Assembly (NCBI RefSeq): GCF_026262505.1
Contig: NC_067206.1
Span: 18,993,319 to 19,057,318, forward strand
Source: Trichomonas vaginalis G3
Lineage: Eukaryota; Parabasalia; Trichomonadida; Trichomonadidae
Reading direction: 5' to 3'
DNA: 64,000 nt
Shown here: positions 1 to 9,425 of the stretch, piece after piece
How positions within the stretch are numbered: the stretch's first letter is position 1
Layout of the letters: each line of letters starts with the position of its first letter
The notes under the pieces: model-generated
Database searches by the model: none
The model's input: the letters and a program-made list of their open reading frames with translations, nothing else
Told to the model about the DNA's origin: nothing
Position numbers and translations under genes: made by a program

Positions 1-1
1 A

Positions 2-464
2 AATATTTACAATAGCCGTAAACAAAAAGGTTTGGGAAACCACTCCCCCGAAGAAATGAAAAACAACCCTGACTTAGAGAAAGACTATATATTTAATAGT
101 TTAGTCAAAAGAGACAAACAAGAAAGAATGCCAGGCTTCAAACTTAAGAAAGGTGACAAAGTAAAAATAGAAATACCTAAACGCGACCCATATGAAAATA
201 CTATTGACTATGACAACAATGGGAACTCGACAGGTACTCACATTCGTGTTCGTAAAAATAGAAGAAAGTATACAAGAGAATATTATGAAGTTTTAGGCAA
301 ACATGGCAAAATGTACAGACCTGCAAGCAGAAGATAAAACTACTATTGTCAGACCTCGTTTCAAACTTGTCAAAGTTCAAGGTGGTATACTTTCAAAGAC
401 AGTTCCTAACAAATATAAGACAACTCCTGACGAATATGCTAAAGAAGTTGAAAATGACGACTAA
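2..464 (+). pseudogene. Polinton integrase, C-terminal part
   Basis: The reading frame is open from the window edge. It starts with a YNSRKQKGLGNHSPEE segment, which resembles the end of an rve integrase core (the usual Y-N-x-x-x-H-x-x-x-G-x-x-P pattern). A basic stretch (FKLKKGDKVKI) and an EYYEVLGKHGKMYRP segment follow, like the small beta-barrel C-terminal domain of Polinton/retroviral integrases. The catalytic D,D,E triad would lie upstream of the window. The gene is broken (at least one break). In an intact element this enzyme would insert the element DNA into the chromosome. Confidence 0.6.
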
Positions 465-742
465 GCAATTCTATACCATGCGTAAACTGTCATGTAAGGT
501 GGCATGTAGTCTTTACTTTGTCCCGTTGTTTGTATATCCTGAAACGCGATGTGTATGGTTTCCTTCTCCCTGAGTGTCACTCCAGTAACAATTTATAGCA
601 AACTTAACGTCGTCTTTAACATCATATCCTTTACCTTTTTCATTCTGACCAATCCCAAAATCTATGCTTATGCCAACCTGCTTGAGATGTACTTAAATCT
701 ATGTAGTGACTGTGTGCAGGTAGGTTTTCACCTGAAATCGTT

Positions 743-1939
743 TTACTCCCACCTGTTTCCTTTGAAGAGTTTGCACAATACAAAAACCTGTCGACTATTT
801 GAGTCCAAGTTCCAACCAAGTACTACTTCTGGTCTGGTAGAGTTCATTGACGTGTAAATAGAACCTATAGGATATAGTGTTTGAAGTATTTCTGTCTTTA
901 ACGTTTGAAGCTCTGTTTTGTCAGCTTTCTTATCTAACTCATCGTTAACATATGTTTTGTCAGCTTTTTTATCTAACTCATCGTTAACATATGTTTTGTC
1001 AGCTTTGTTGTCATATAAATCTTGAGCAGTGAATTTAACATTGTTTTCATCCTCCATGACATAGACATTTCTACATCTAGTGTATTTCATCGTCGTTATG
1101 TCATCCTCCGATGTTAAACCTTGTGGAAAGTTAGGAGGTTTCCAATTTAATACATCCCCACCAGTTCCATCAGGTTCTTCAACCGTTCCTGCAATATTTT
1201 CTATACCAACAGTTGCGAAGAAATCGTGTGTATGGTTCTTATCTGCCTTCTTTTCAAGGCTAACGTTTAAGTCTGTTATTTCAGAAGATGTATGTGTATG
1301 TCCAACGGCACTTTTCCTGTTTAAGGTTTCTTGTAAGTTTGTAATATTTGCAATGGTATGTGTATGTCCAACGGCACTTTTCCTGTTTAAGGTTTCTTGT
1401 AAGTTTGTAATATTTGCAATGGTATGTGTATGTCCAACGTCACTTTTCCTGTTTAAGGTTTCTTGTAAGTTTGTAATATTTGCAATGGTATGTGTATGAG
1501 TCTTTTTAGAATATTCGTTTTCAGCTCTTGTCACTTCACTTGACATTTTATTGTCAACATATGTTTTGTCTGCTAGTTCAGGATGAGTATGTTCTTTTGT
1601 TGCATATGTTGCATCTGCTCTGTCATGTTCTTCTTGAACTTTTTCAATGACATACTCTTTGTCAGCTTTGTTGTCAACATCTGCTTTCAAAAGAAGTTCT
1701 TTTATAGGTTTCTCGTTTAAAGTTCCTTTTGTTGGATTTACACAGACAGTATGGTTCTTACTGTCTTGAAATAGAAACTCATCTGTCATTGGGTTTATCG
1801 TCAGTTTTAAGTTTCCTTCTTTCAATGACTCAGATATCTTAGAATAGTTTGAAAAGTTTGTTGTGTTCTTATTTAGAGCTTGCAAAATGAGTTGTCGGTT
1901 GTGTTGTATTTCTCTCATAGACGCTGTTTCTTTCGACAT
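743..1939 (-). CDS. Fibre-like protein with phage tail-collar type tip
   Basis: The 398-residue product has the layout of a trimeric viral fibre. An N-terminal region is followed by 'NKADKxYV' coiled-coil heptads, then three near-identical 21-residue repeats built on HTHTIANITNLQETLNRKS (one 63-bp unit, positions about 1300-1500), more NKADKTYV heptads, and a C-terminal LYPIGSIYTSMNSTRPEVV block. The last block resembles the YPVGSIY-S-N-T-P motif at the tips of phage tail fibres and collars. It is divergent from the gene at 1958, with only 18 bp between starts. It may have lost its original C-terminus. The role as a receptor-binding or surface fibre of the ancestral particle is inferred. The tandem repeats suggest unequal exchange. 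Confidence 0.55.
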   Translation of the reverse strand: MSKETASMREIQHNRQLILQALNKNTTNFSNYSKISESLKEGNLKLTINPMTDEFLFQDSKNHTVCVNPTKGTLNEKPIKELLLKADVDNKADKEYVIEKVQEEHDRADATYATKEHTHPELADKTYVDNKMSSEVTRAENEYSKKTHTHTIANITNLQETLNRKSDVGHTHTIANITNLQETLNRKSAVGHTHTIANITNLQETLNRKSAVGHTHTSSEITDLNVSLEKKADKNHTHDFFATVGIENIAGTVEEPDGTGGDVLNWKPPNFPQGLTSEDDITTMKYTRCRNVYVMEDENNVKFTAQDLYDNKADKTYVNDELDKKADKTYVNDELDKKADKTELQTLKTEILQTLYPIGSIYTSMNSTRPEVVLGWNLDSNSRQVFVLCKLFKGNRWE

Positions 1940-1957
1940 TTTTATTCTAGATAAAAT

Positions 1958-3073
1958 ATGCTTTCAATAGAAAAAGAAAATTCAAGAGTTGCTACAACTA
2001 AACCATTAGATGAACTTTTTACGAATGTCGGTCAAAAGTTTGAGACAGAGACCGTAAAGCATGAAGGCTATCGTTTTGACTACCCGTTAAGATGGTTAAG
2101 AGACCCATCCGTCACAAAAGCTATTGGCTTTCGTAGAATGAAGTTCATTTCAGAAGCCATACATGGTTTCCCATTTACGGTCGCTTTTGAAGTTCGATAC
2201 TATAACAAAGAAAAACGTACGTATGAGAAATTTGAACAGGGAAAACTTTTACAAGTGAATTTGCTTGTAAACTTAGAAACAACTCTTCAAGCTTTTCAAG
2301 AAAAAATAAACGATATCTATCTCGAATATGCAAAACAGTACAACATTGACGAAGGAGAGTACCATCTCGATATTATATATGACAGGAAAAATGCAACTGT
2401 TAAATTCAATAGAATAGAAGACCTTGGAGAAGACGTTTATATTTCTACAAAATATAACAACTTGGCATGGTATAGATTTTTGAGGATGTTAAATCAGCCT
2501 GCAGAATATCCAGTACACCCGAACTTTTATGAAGTCGAAAACCCTAATGGAACATATGAAAATGTTTTCGACTCAGATGCTATTATAGTTCATGCTTCAT
2601 TTTCTGGTGCACAAAACTCTTTTTTATGCTTGGCAAATGACTTTTACGAAAAACCTACAAAGTTATACGAACCACCAAGTGGAAGTATTTCAGACTTTCA
2701 AGTATGGTTTACAACAGATGGAAGAAAGAGAATAGTTCCATTATACCATGCGTTTTACTTAGAACTTAGTTTCATATACAACTACTATCGAACGGTAAAA
2801 TATAATCTTTTAATACGGTTGAGGTGTTGGATTTGGTTGCCAACTAGACTGTGGTGCAGGTTCAGGCTGTTGTATAACAGGAGCTTGTTCTTCTGGTTCA
2901 GGGTCTTTAGGTATAATACCAACGAACTGACCTACTCTTTTACCAATATTTTTGACTCCGTTCCAAATTCCTCTTCCGACAGATTTTATTCCATTCCATA
3001 TACCTCTTCCAACATTTCGAAAAAGTTTCCTATTCTTCCAAAGAAACCCATTTTACTATATGTAAAAATCTAA
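1958..3073 (+). pseudogene. Conserved Polinton gene, possible minor capsid protein
   Basis: The product begins MLSIEKENSRVATTKPLDEL, and its first ~280 residues read as a compact beta-rich protein (FTVAFEVRYYNKEKRTYEKF, FSGAQNSFLCL, FQVWFTTDGRKR). This is the place and size expected for a Polinton minor-capsid/penton-type protein, but I see no diagnostic motif and the name is a guess from context. The last part of the open frame lies over coding signal on the opposite strand, so the natural end is probably near 2.8 kb. Treated as part of the fossil. Confidence 0.35.
2810..3051 (-). pseudogene. Small basic amphipathic protein remnant
   Basis: The minus strand encodes two repeats of VGRGIWNGIKS / VGRGIWNGVKN followed by a basic stretch and a proline-glutamate tail (PKDPEPEEQAPV). 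A short membrane-active amphipathic helix plus acidic/proline tail is what adenovirus protein VI and Polinton minor capsid proteins look like, but similarity here is only in character. The coding signal is broken at least once. It converges on the end of the gene at 1958. Confidence 0.3.
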
Positions 3074-3118
3074 TGTCGCCTAGTCTCTTACGTTTCCTGT
3101 TGAGTTCCATAGCATTCT

Positions 3119-3430
3119 TTAACTGGAGCTCATACATTCTGTTTCTCCTCTGGTAGAAAAATTATCTGGGTCAACTCCTGTGTTCGCGTCATCTGCATAA
3201 AGTTGTTTATATCCCACTTCAGGGTTTGTATAAAACTCTTTCCATCTCATATTTGCATACCATGGTGGTAAGCCTAACGCAGCGTCATTTGACATGGCAG
3301 TTTGCATTTGTACATCTGTTGGCACTTGACCATAGTTTGCCATTGCAGTTTGTATTCTAACTTCATTTGGAATATTCTCTGGGTTTGGTTGTCCAGGTTG
3401 CTGTGCATTCGCTAAGTTCTGTGCGTCCAT
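3119..3430 (-). CDS. Unrecognised Polinton protein, glutamine/asparagine rich
   Basis: 103 residues starting MDAQNLANAQQPGQPNPENI, with a repeated V(R/Q)(I/M)QTAM(A/S)N unit and then an aromatic LPPWYANMRWKEFY segment. No family was recognised. It lies on the same strand as, and just upstream of, the amphipathic remnant, so both may have been expressed as structural or accessory proteins of the element. The present C-terminus may not be original. Confidence 0.35.
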   Translation of the reverse strand: MDAQNLANAQQPGQPNPENIPNEVRIQTAMANYGQVPTDVQMQTAMSNDAALGLPPWYANMRWKEFYTNPEVGYKQLYADDANTGVDPDNFSTRGETECMSSS

Positions 3431-3453
3431 TTAATATTAGATAAAAATATCTC

Positions 3454-3582
3454 TTACGAGTACATATGCTGAACATTTGCAGGCATTGGTTCATCTTCAT
3501 ATTCTCTATATCTTTCTGCCACGTCAAAATAAGTAAATGACACAATGGAAAAACCTAAAACAAGTAGTCCTATTTCAACCAC
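3454..3582 (-). CDS. Tiny possible membrane protein in the Polinton
   Basis: A 42-residue frame with a GTG first codon: a hydrophobic VVEIGLLVLGFSIVSFTYF segment, then an acidic ERYREYEDEPM tail. It ends 24 bp before the start of the next minus-strand gene (3430). The single hydrophobic helix and position between two Polinton genes support a small membrane-anchored protein. The non-ATG start and short length make it uncertain. Confidence 0.25.
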   Translation of the reverse strand: MVEIGLLVLGFSIVSFTYFDVAERYREYEDEPMPANVQHMYS

Positions 3583-3599
3583 ATTTACTTACTAGTAAA

Positions 3600-4383
3600 A
3601 TTTCTTTGTTATGACACTTTCTCCAGTTTATAGGACCTCTCTCATATTCTATCTTATCGTATCTAAACTCATAGTCATGTATGTCCTCTAACCATCTCAT
3701 GAACTTTCCAAACCACTTTTATCGGATGTAAAGTAAAAGCATGGATGGTTATGTAAAACGTCTAAAAGTTTCTAAAGAGTCTCTCAAAGTCCATCTACTT
3801 GGTATTGAAAATCCCATGTGTTAAAGAACGGCGGGTCACTATAAAGAAAACATTTTCCTTGTCTTTATATTTTTCATACAACTCTGTCCAATGACATCTC
3901 ACAAACTCTATACCCTCATATATTTTTCTATGTCCTCTTTGAAAACATTTTATAGTTAGAATATAAAACTTTTGACATAAGTGTTTCAATGTCATGAACT
4001 CTTATAGCACCACTATATAATAGTCTAGCAGATATACTATCCCAGTCAATATACTCTGCCTTTTTCAAAACCTCTCTGACAGTATTTTTCTTATCTAATG
4101 GTATACGTTCCATCTTACCTATAGGTATCTTTTCTTTTAACTCTTTCAATATTTTGTTTGTGTCTGGTATATGTTTGAGACGGTTCATATAGTTGTCGAA
4201 GTCATTGCATATAATCTTTGAGTCAGGAAATATTGTATGGCACAAATGAGATATATAGAAACTTCCACCGAACAAGTCTACAAATGTTAGACCATTCGGT
4301 AGTTTCTTAAGTTCTCTCAATATAATATCTTTACATCTACTCTTATTTCCAAAGAAGGGTAACGGTGGTTTTGTAAAATTCAT
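3600..4383 (-). pseudogene. D12-class adenine DNA methylase (fossil)
   Basis: The N-terminal 150 residues show PPLPFFGNKSRCKDIIL and TFVDLFGGSFYISHL, the GxK and SAM-binding D-x-F-x-G-G motifs of Dam/D12 N6-adenine methyltransferases. A DPPFFNTW catalytic motif (DPPY type) is still readable farther along. Such enzymes methylate adenine and recur in trichomonad Mavericks, presumably to mark or protect element DNA. The gene is broken, with a few breaks. Start is ATG at 4383. Downstream coding signal fades towards about 3.6 kb. Confidence 0.65.
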
Positions 4384-5796
4384 TTATATATAATAATAAA
4401 AATGTTTTTTCCTGAAAAGTGACAGAAAAGTGACGGGGGGCTAGAGGGCACGAAGTGCCTGGAAGCCCCACTACCTTTTTTTTTTTTTTTTTTTTGTATC
4501 AAAAAGAAAGGAGGTCTGATATAGACAACATATATCGTTGAAGGTTGAAAAAATCTCTAATATTTGAGCCCAAAATTTCGAATTTTAATTTTTTGAAAAA
4601 AGAGGCCACCCGTATGTACGTTTATTTGAGAGGAGGAGGATTATATTTTTGAAAGGGTGAAACATTATGAATATGTTAATGATATAATAATATGTATTAT
4701 TATAAAAAAGAAAAAATAAAGCACGTTAAAATTTTTCTTTCTTGATTTTTTACAAAATCTACTTAGAATTATGCAAAATATGACTAAATAATTATAAATT
4801 TCAAGTTAAATTTTAATTTTGATAAATAATTTAAATTTCAAAATATCAAGTTCAGTTCGACTATGTATGTAGTAATTCCTCAATAAAGTGCCAAAACCCT
4901 ATTAAAATATATGAACATTTTCAACATTTTAATGTTTTTATTTAAAAATTTGATGGAATATGAGCTTCAAACAATTATTATGTAAATAAAAATAATTAAA
5001 TATATGTATTTATTCGTATTACAACCGTAGTAAGTCGATTCTTCCTTTCTTCTACTGAGTTTTGAATTTGATTTCGAATTGTAAAGAGATTCAAAGGGAA
5101 AATACTAGCGGATAAAAACTACCTCCATGAAAGGGTCATAATGGACTCAAGTTGTATTTTTTGATATTTTTTGCTTTTCGAGCCTAAATAGGTAGCCAAG
5201 ATAATGCCTAAAAATAAGGTTCTAAATTCTGAAGTTTACATGATCCTCTCGTGTGCACCCTTAAAATTCTTGCATAAATATAGAAATATAACATTCCCAT
5301 ACTATCATATGACAAATATTGTCTGTAATTGCGCAAAATCTAATCAAAAAAAATTTATAGATATGCATGACTAGGCCCAGGTATTTGGCATAACGAGAAG
5401 ATAAGCTCCACATATTGGGATGGAATCACTTCTGACAATATGCAATTTCAGAAAAATATTGCTTTTTATTTTGCGATAATCGTATTTAAATACATAGTCA
5501 AATTTCACATGACATTTCGGTCTAAACAACAATGATATCATCTTCCATTTCTCCATCTCTTTCGATTAGTGCAAGAATACAACAAGCGATTGTTCATCGG
5601 GAACAGGGCTATAAATTGCAATACTGCACATAGAGAACTCTTCAATAGTTGGTCTTCGGATGTAGCACCTATCATTGTTATAGATCTGTAAAGCTGCGTT
5701 AGAAGTTAAAACCCATGAACTTTCTAATCATCATGATGACTTGCAAATCCTCCAAACCATCCACCGTCGGCTCCTGCTCGGTCGCTCCAGCTAAAT
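4384..5796. other. Noncoding AT-rich spacer
   Basis: No supported gene. It holds a small GC hairpin around 4445-4470 (GGGCACGAAGTGCC), a run of more than 20 T just after it, and long AT-rich sequence. At 5725-5797 the minus strand is open with a glycine-rich tail (GGWFGGFASHHDD, then stop) that looks like the last codons of a lost gene, but nothing upstream continues it. Confidence 0.5.
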
Positions 5797-5801
5797 TCAT
5801 T
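5797..5801 (+). promoter_or_regulatory. Inr-like initiator (TCATT)
   Basis: TCATT matches the trichomonad initiator TCA(+1)Y(T/A), with A+1 at 5799. An ATG follows at 5814, the usual 5-20 nt away, just before the Hsp70-like gene. That ATG is not in the chaperone frame (see the next entry), so the promoter is plausible but the start remains unsettled. Confidence 0.4.
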
Positions 5802-5869
5802 GCTTTGAACACCATGAGGATTTTGGGATTGTTTTTCCCTCACCCCTTTTTTATATTTTATTCTCAAAT

Positions 5870-8020
5870 TTGACCCGAATTGAATTTATAAAAAAAATAA
5901 TACTCCTTCTTCTTTTTTCGCTTTCTTCATCAATCCTTTTAGGTGTAGATGTAGGTGCTGAACAGCTTAGAGCATCTATTTTGCGCCAAGGACAGACATT
6001 CGAAGTTCTACACGGAGCAGATAGTGAAACTTCATACCCTACAGTTTTAACAATTATTCCAAAAGATGGAACAGTTCCAGACATAATAAATGAATCAGAT
6101 ATCGATAAATTTGAATTCCATTTCAACAACTTAAATCTTGCAAAGAAAAATCCTAACAGCACAATCCATTATGCTTCAACATTGATGGCAAAAGTACCAA
6201 CAACAGAACTTACTGATCTTTCACAAAACAGACGCCTCTGGGGACAGCCATCTCTTTATTATGATGAAAGAATTTTAATTTCAGGCTTATTACCGGAAAT
6301 CCCAATTTACAGAGCCTTGAGAAGAATCAATCAAACAGTTACAGAACTAGTTCCCCAAGCTAAATCAGAATATTTAACTATTGTTGTTCCGAAATTTTAT
6401 CCACAGCAAGAAAGAGATTCGCTAGCAGCTATGACAAAAGATAATGGGTTCAAACCGAATATCGCTGATTGCACAAAAGCCGCTGCATATTGGTATTTCC
6501 TTCATAATTCTGGAAAAACGGGCCTTAAGAGAGAAAAAGTTTTGTTTGTATTCTTTGGAGCATCTAACCTACAATTCGTATTAATTCAAAACTATAAAAA
6601 AGGCACAACTTCATATTCAGTTGAAAAAGAGTATTCTTTCGATGATACGATCGGTGGTCGCGATATCGATGTCGCAATTGCCGATATACTTGCTAAAAAA
6701 TACAATCATACAATTACTCCTAAAATTGAACAAATTTTATTGATGGAAGCCAAAAAGATTAAAGAAAAACTAACCATTATGGATACAGTATCCGGAATGA
6801 TAGATAGCATTGACGAGAATGGAGATTTCCGTTATCAAGTAACTCTTGACAATGTTTTGGAAGTTATTTCACCTTTACTTGATAGAATCAAACAAACAGC
6901 TCAGCGCATTAAGAAGATACCGGACAAAGTGTATTTGCTTGGCGGAAGCTCAAGAATCCCTACTTTTCAGTCAATTATCAAGAGAACTTTCAAAGCTGCA
7001 AAAGTATACACTTCTATGTCCAAAGATGAAATGCTTGCATCAGCTGCTGCAATGCTCTCCGCAGAATTAAGCTCAGAATATCAATTGCCGCCATTAAATT
7101 ACACGTCTCTCAAGATTTACAACATGACAGTTAAAACTCCAGACAAAACTCTCCCATTTGAAGGGATAGTACTAGAACCAGACGAAAAATACTGGGTAAA
7201 GCAGAACGGAGAGTATTTCCCAACTGGATCAAATTATTACATGATCTGGAACCAAGCAGGAGAGAACACAACGTTCAGACAACTCAAAGATGGACGTTGG
7301 AGGTTCCAAAACCCTAAGAGTAAATTGTTCCAACCTTGGAGAGCTCAATTATTGCTCACAGGAAGGAAAATTGTTAAGCAAGAAGATGATAGAATCGAAT
7401 TACAGAAGACTATCAACTCAATGGAACAGCTTCTCCTTCAAACAACAGAAGTTTTGATGTCGAACCCGAATTATACGACACAAAAAGAAAGGAAGCTTCT
7501 TGAAACAGCAGCAAAGGTTACAAACAGATGGTTCTTGTCTCAGAAGACTTATAATATCACTACATTACGTTACAGATATAAATTATTGGAAGATGCCTTT
7601 TCTTCTGTCTTCACAAGAGCTCAAAATGCTGAACTACTACCTCAGGCATTGCATAATCTTACGCAAACTATCAAATTTGCCAAAGAACAAATTTCGAAAT
7701 GGAGTTTATCTCCGAAATCGAAACAACCAGATCGTCCTGACGTCAGGAATATATTGAGAAATATTATTGACGCAGAAACATGGCTCCAGGAAAGAACAAA
7801 AATGCAGAAGAATCTTGATTTCTTCGATCCACCAAAATTAACTTGGTATGGAGTTAAAGAACAGACAGATAGAATTGCTGACTTGTTGGAAGACGTGATT
7901 AAAGGTCTCCAAGGAGCTCATCAACAGCAGCAACAGCCACAACAGCAACAAAAGGAAGGTGTTTATGTTTACCCTCCAGAATCTGTTAATGTTAATTACA
8001 ATAATAATGTTAAAAATTGA
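5870..8020 (+). CDS. ER Hsp70-superfamily chaperone (Grp170/HYOU1-like)
   Basis: An ATP-driven ER chaperone is indicated by a hydrophobic leader (KKIILLLLFSLSSSILL) directly followed by the Hsp70 phosphate-1 motif GVDVGAEQ. A degenerate phosphate-2 region lies near residue 223-235, GGRDIDVAI near 262, and the adenosine motif LLGGSSRIP near 356. The second half is a divergent beta domain and a long helical domain ending in a glutamine-rich stretch. At ~716 residues it is longer than BiP and shorter than animal HYOU1. There is no KDEL-type tail. The open frame has no ATG before the leader (first codon TTG; in-frame stop at 5792). The ATG at 5814 that follows the initiator is in another frame and stops at 5873. 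Either a one-base indel in the C/T runs near 5845, a sequencing error, or early decay. Divergence fits the Lhs1/Grp170 group best. Confidence 0.75.
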   Translation: MTRIEFIKKIILLLLFSLSSSILLGVDVGAEQLRASILRQGQTFEVLHGADSETSYPTVLTIIPKDGTVPDIINESDIDKFEFHFNNLNLAKKNPNSTIHYASTLMAKVPTTELTDLSQNRRLWGQPSLYYDERILISGLLPEIPIYRALRRINQTVTELVPQAKSEYLTIVVPKFYPQQERDSLAAMTKDNGFKPNIADCTKAAAYWYFLHNSGKTGLKREKVLFVFFGASNLQFVLIQNYKKGTTSYSVEKEYSFDDTIGGRDIDVAIADILAKKYNHTITPKIEQILLMEAKKIKEKLTIMDTVSGMIDSIDENGDFRYQVTLDNVLEVISPLLDRIKQTAQRIKKIPDKVYLLGGSSRIPTFQSIIKRTFKAAKVYTSMSKDEMLASAAAMLSAELSSEYQLPPLNYTSLKIYNMTVKTPDKTLPFEGIVLEPDEKYWVKQNGEYFPTGSNYYMIWNQAGENTTFRQLKDGRWRFQNPKSKLFQPWRAQLLLTGRKIVKQEDDRIELQKTINSMEQLLLQTTEVLMSNPNYTTQKERKLLETAAKVTNRWFLSQKTYNITTLRYRYKLLEDAFSSVFTRAQNAELLPQALHNLTQTIKFAKEQISKWSLSPKSKQPDRPDVRNILRNIIDAETWLQERTKMQKNLDFFDPPKLTWYGVKEQTDRIADLLEDVIKGLQGAHQQQQQPQQQQKEGVYVYPPESVNVNYNNNVKN

Positions 8021-8112
8021 TTTTATTATTATTTTCGAATTAAATTCTTTAATTTTTTTATAAATCTATCAGAAAAGAAAAACAAATCATAAAGTTTATC
8101 TGGAAAAAATAA

Positions 8113-8385
8113 AGTAATCATATATTTGGCTGTGCAATATATGGTGACAGAGAAGGTAATGTTGTCATATATTCTGATCCGAATCCTCGTTTTTCTTCTT
8201 TAATTACAAAAACATCTTTGAACACAGGATACCCCATAACTGGTTTTTTTTAAGAAATGATAAATAATTTATCTATGTATTCCACGATTTCAGGCGAATT
8301 AGGTGCAATTTTAGAAATCAACAACGAACAACATAAAATGGAAGCAGAATTTCTTAAGAAGATTGAATTGACGTCGGGAATATAG
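8113..8385 (+). pseudogene. Fragment of a CPSF-A/DDB1/SF3B3-like gene
   Basis: Two adjacent frames are open. 8113-8250 encodes a GDREGNVVIYSDPNP segment ending NTGYPITGFF. 8257-8385 encodes MYSTISGELGAILEINNEQ and ends EFLKKIELTSGI. The order 'GD..GN..V' then 'TG..I' then 'STxSGxLGxIxxI' matches the C-terminal beta-propeller/CPSF-A region of DDB1, CPSF160 and SF3B3 (compare FGTVNGMIGLV of DDB1). A stop or frameshift between the two and no flanking coding DNA make this a host gene relic or a captured piece. Similarity is by eye only. Confidence 0.35.
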
Positions 8386-8984
8386 ACTGGAACCAGAAAA
8401 ATAGACTTGAACCAAAACATATTGAGAGGGAAAAAATCTTCGAAACTTTGTTAATTTTACTCATTGCTAGGGCTGTACAAAATCGAGAAAAACATTGCCG
8501 TGCGGTAATATAGGGTCAAAAAAATCGCGCCTCGGCGGCTCTGCCGCCGCCTCGGCACTATTAAGTGCGCATTATATTTAATATGTCCTTCTTTTTCTTC
8601 TTCTTTTCCTTTCCTTCTTCCTCTCCTTCCTCTTCTTTCCTTCTCCTTCTCTTTTTACAACAACGTCGAAGATCTTCGAATTTGATTGTTGGAAAAGCAT
8701 CTATTTCAGATAAAGGATGCCTTTCTCACAGTCAACATACGAGAGTCCTGGCTGAAACGTTCTCAAAAAGCCTGAGATGGTAATTCTCTGATCACTCATA
8801 GCTGGGAAGGTAGTCATTGGTGACAATACCTGTCTTTATGCATGCACGCTTTCATGTATATGGGTTTACACTATCAATTCGCAAAGTTGTTCCGAATTCT
8901 TCCAAAATGGAAGGACCCGAAACAACTTTGCTTGTTAACGATACAGACGCATTACTTTGCATTGATACTGTGCTGAGTTGTGTA
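8386..8984. other. Noncoding spacer with GC hairpin and pyrimidine tract
   Basis: No gene is supported. 8529-8560 is an unusually GC-rich stem-loop (GGCGGCTCTGCCGCC inside CCTCGG repeats), followed at 8583-8656 by an almost pure pyrimidine tract (TTC/TCC repeats). A short open frame across the tract is low-complexity and not believable. Confidence 0.5.
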
Positions 8985-9425
8985 GAAAGTTTGATTAGAG
9001 TTGTTTTGTTCTGGTATCTCTCATCTTCTGATGAGAGAAATCAAAGCAACACAACTCTAATGAATTTGTTTTCACTCATTTGTATGTAGGTTTTTAGTTC
9101 GATTGGAGCTGCTTCATAATGAGATCTCTCATCAATTGATGAGGGAGATCATAACAAAGCAGCTCTAATGTATATGCTCGTATTAACCGGGTTGTAATGC
9201 GTTGTAACGTCAGCTTGTAGTTCGTTTGGGGCCACTTCACATTGAGATGAGAAGAAATGATTAAAGGACTCTGAAAGGCTTTGGCCGTTGATGTTGTAAT
9301 CGCATTACTTGGAACTAGCTGGATGCTAAGCTGTGTAGAATGTTCGATTAGAGCTGTTTTGATATGATTTTTCTCATCATAAGATTGGAGGAATCATAGC
9401 AAAACAACTCTAATGGGTTTACCAT
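8985..9425. repeat. Three related imperfect hairpins
   Basis: Three units of about 70 bp (about 8993-9062, 9099-9170, 9344-9420) share one plan: GATTRGAGYTGYTTT, then a small inner dyad around CTCATC..GATGAG, then the complement AAAACARCTCTAATG. Each can fold on itself, and the inner dyad differs between units (CTCATCTTCTGATGAG, CTCATCAATTGATGAG). No open frame of note. They could be remnants of a foldback repeat or a structured RNA; I cannot tell which. Confidence 0.5.

Larger units (their letters stand above)
1..4383. mobile_element. Maverick/Polinton fossil, one end of element
   Basis: A block of convergent and divergent small genes of Polinton type: an integrase tail running in from the window edge, a phage-like trimeric fibre gene, putative capsid-associated genes and a D12-class DNA adenine methylase. 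Gene content and tight packing match trichomonad Mavericks. The element continues beyond the left edge of the window. It is eroded, with several breaks spread over at least four genes, while some ORFs still look whole. I could not define its terminal repeat on the right: coding signal stops at the methylase start and nothing AG...CT-like is obvious after it. Polintons are known; the assignment rests on the gene set and not on ends. Confidence 0.75.

Noticed and set aside
5371-5556. 61-residue minus-strand frame
   Set aside because: No family likeness, AT-rich composition like noncoding neighbours, no initiator or partner gene.
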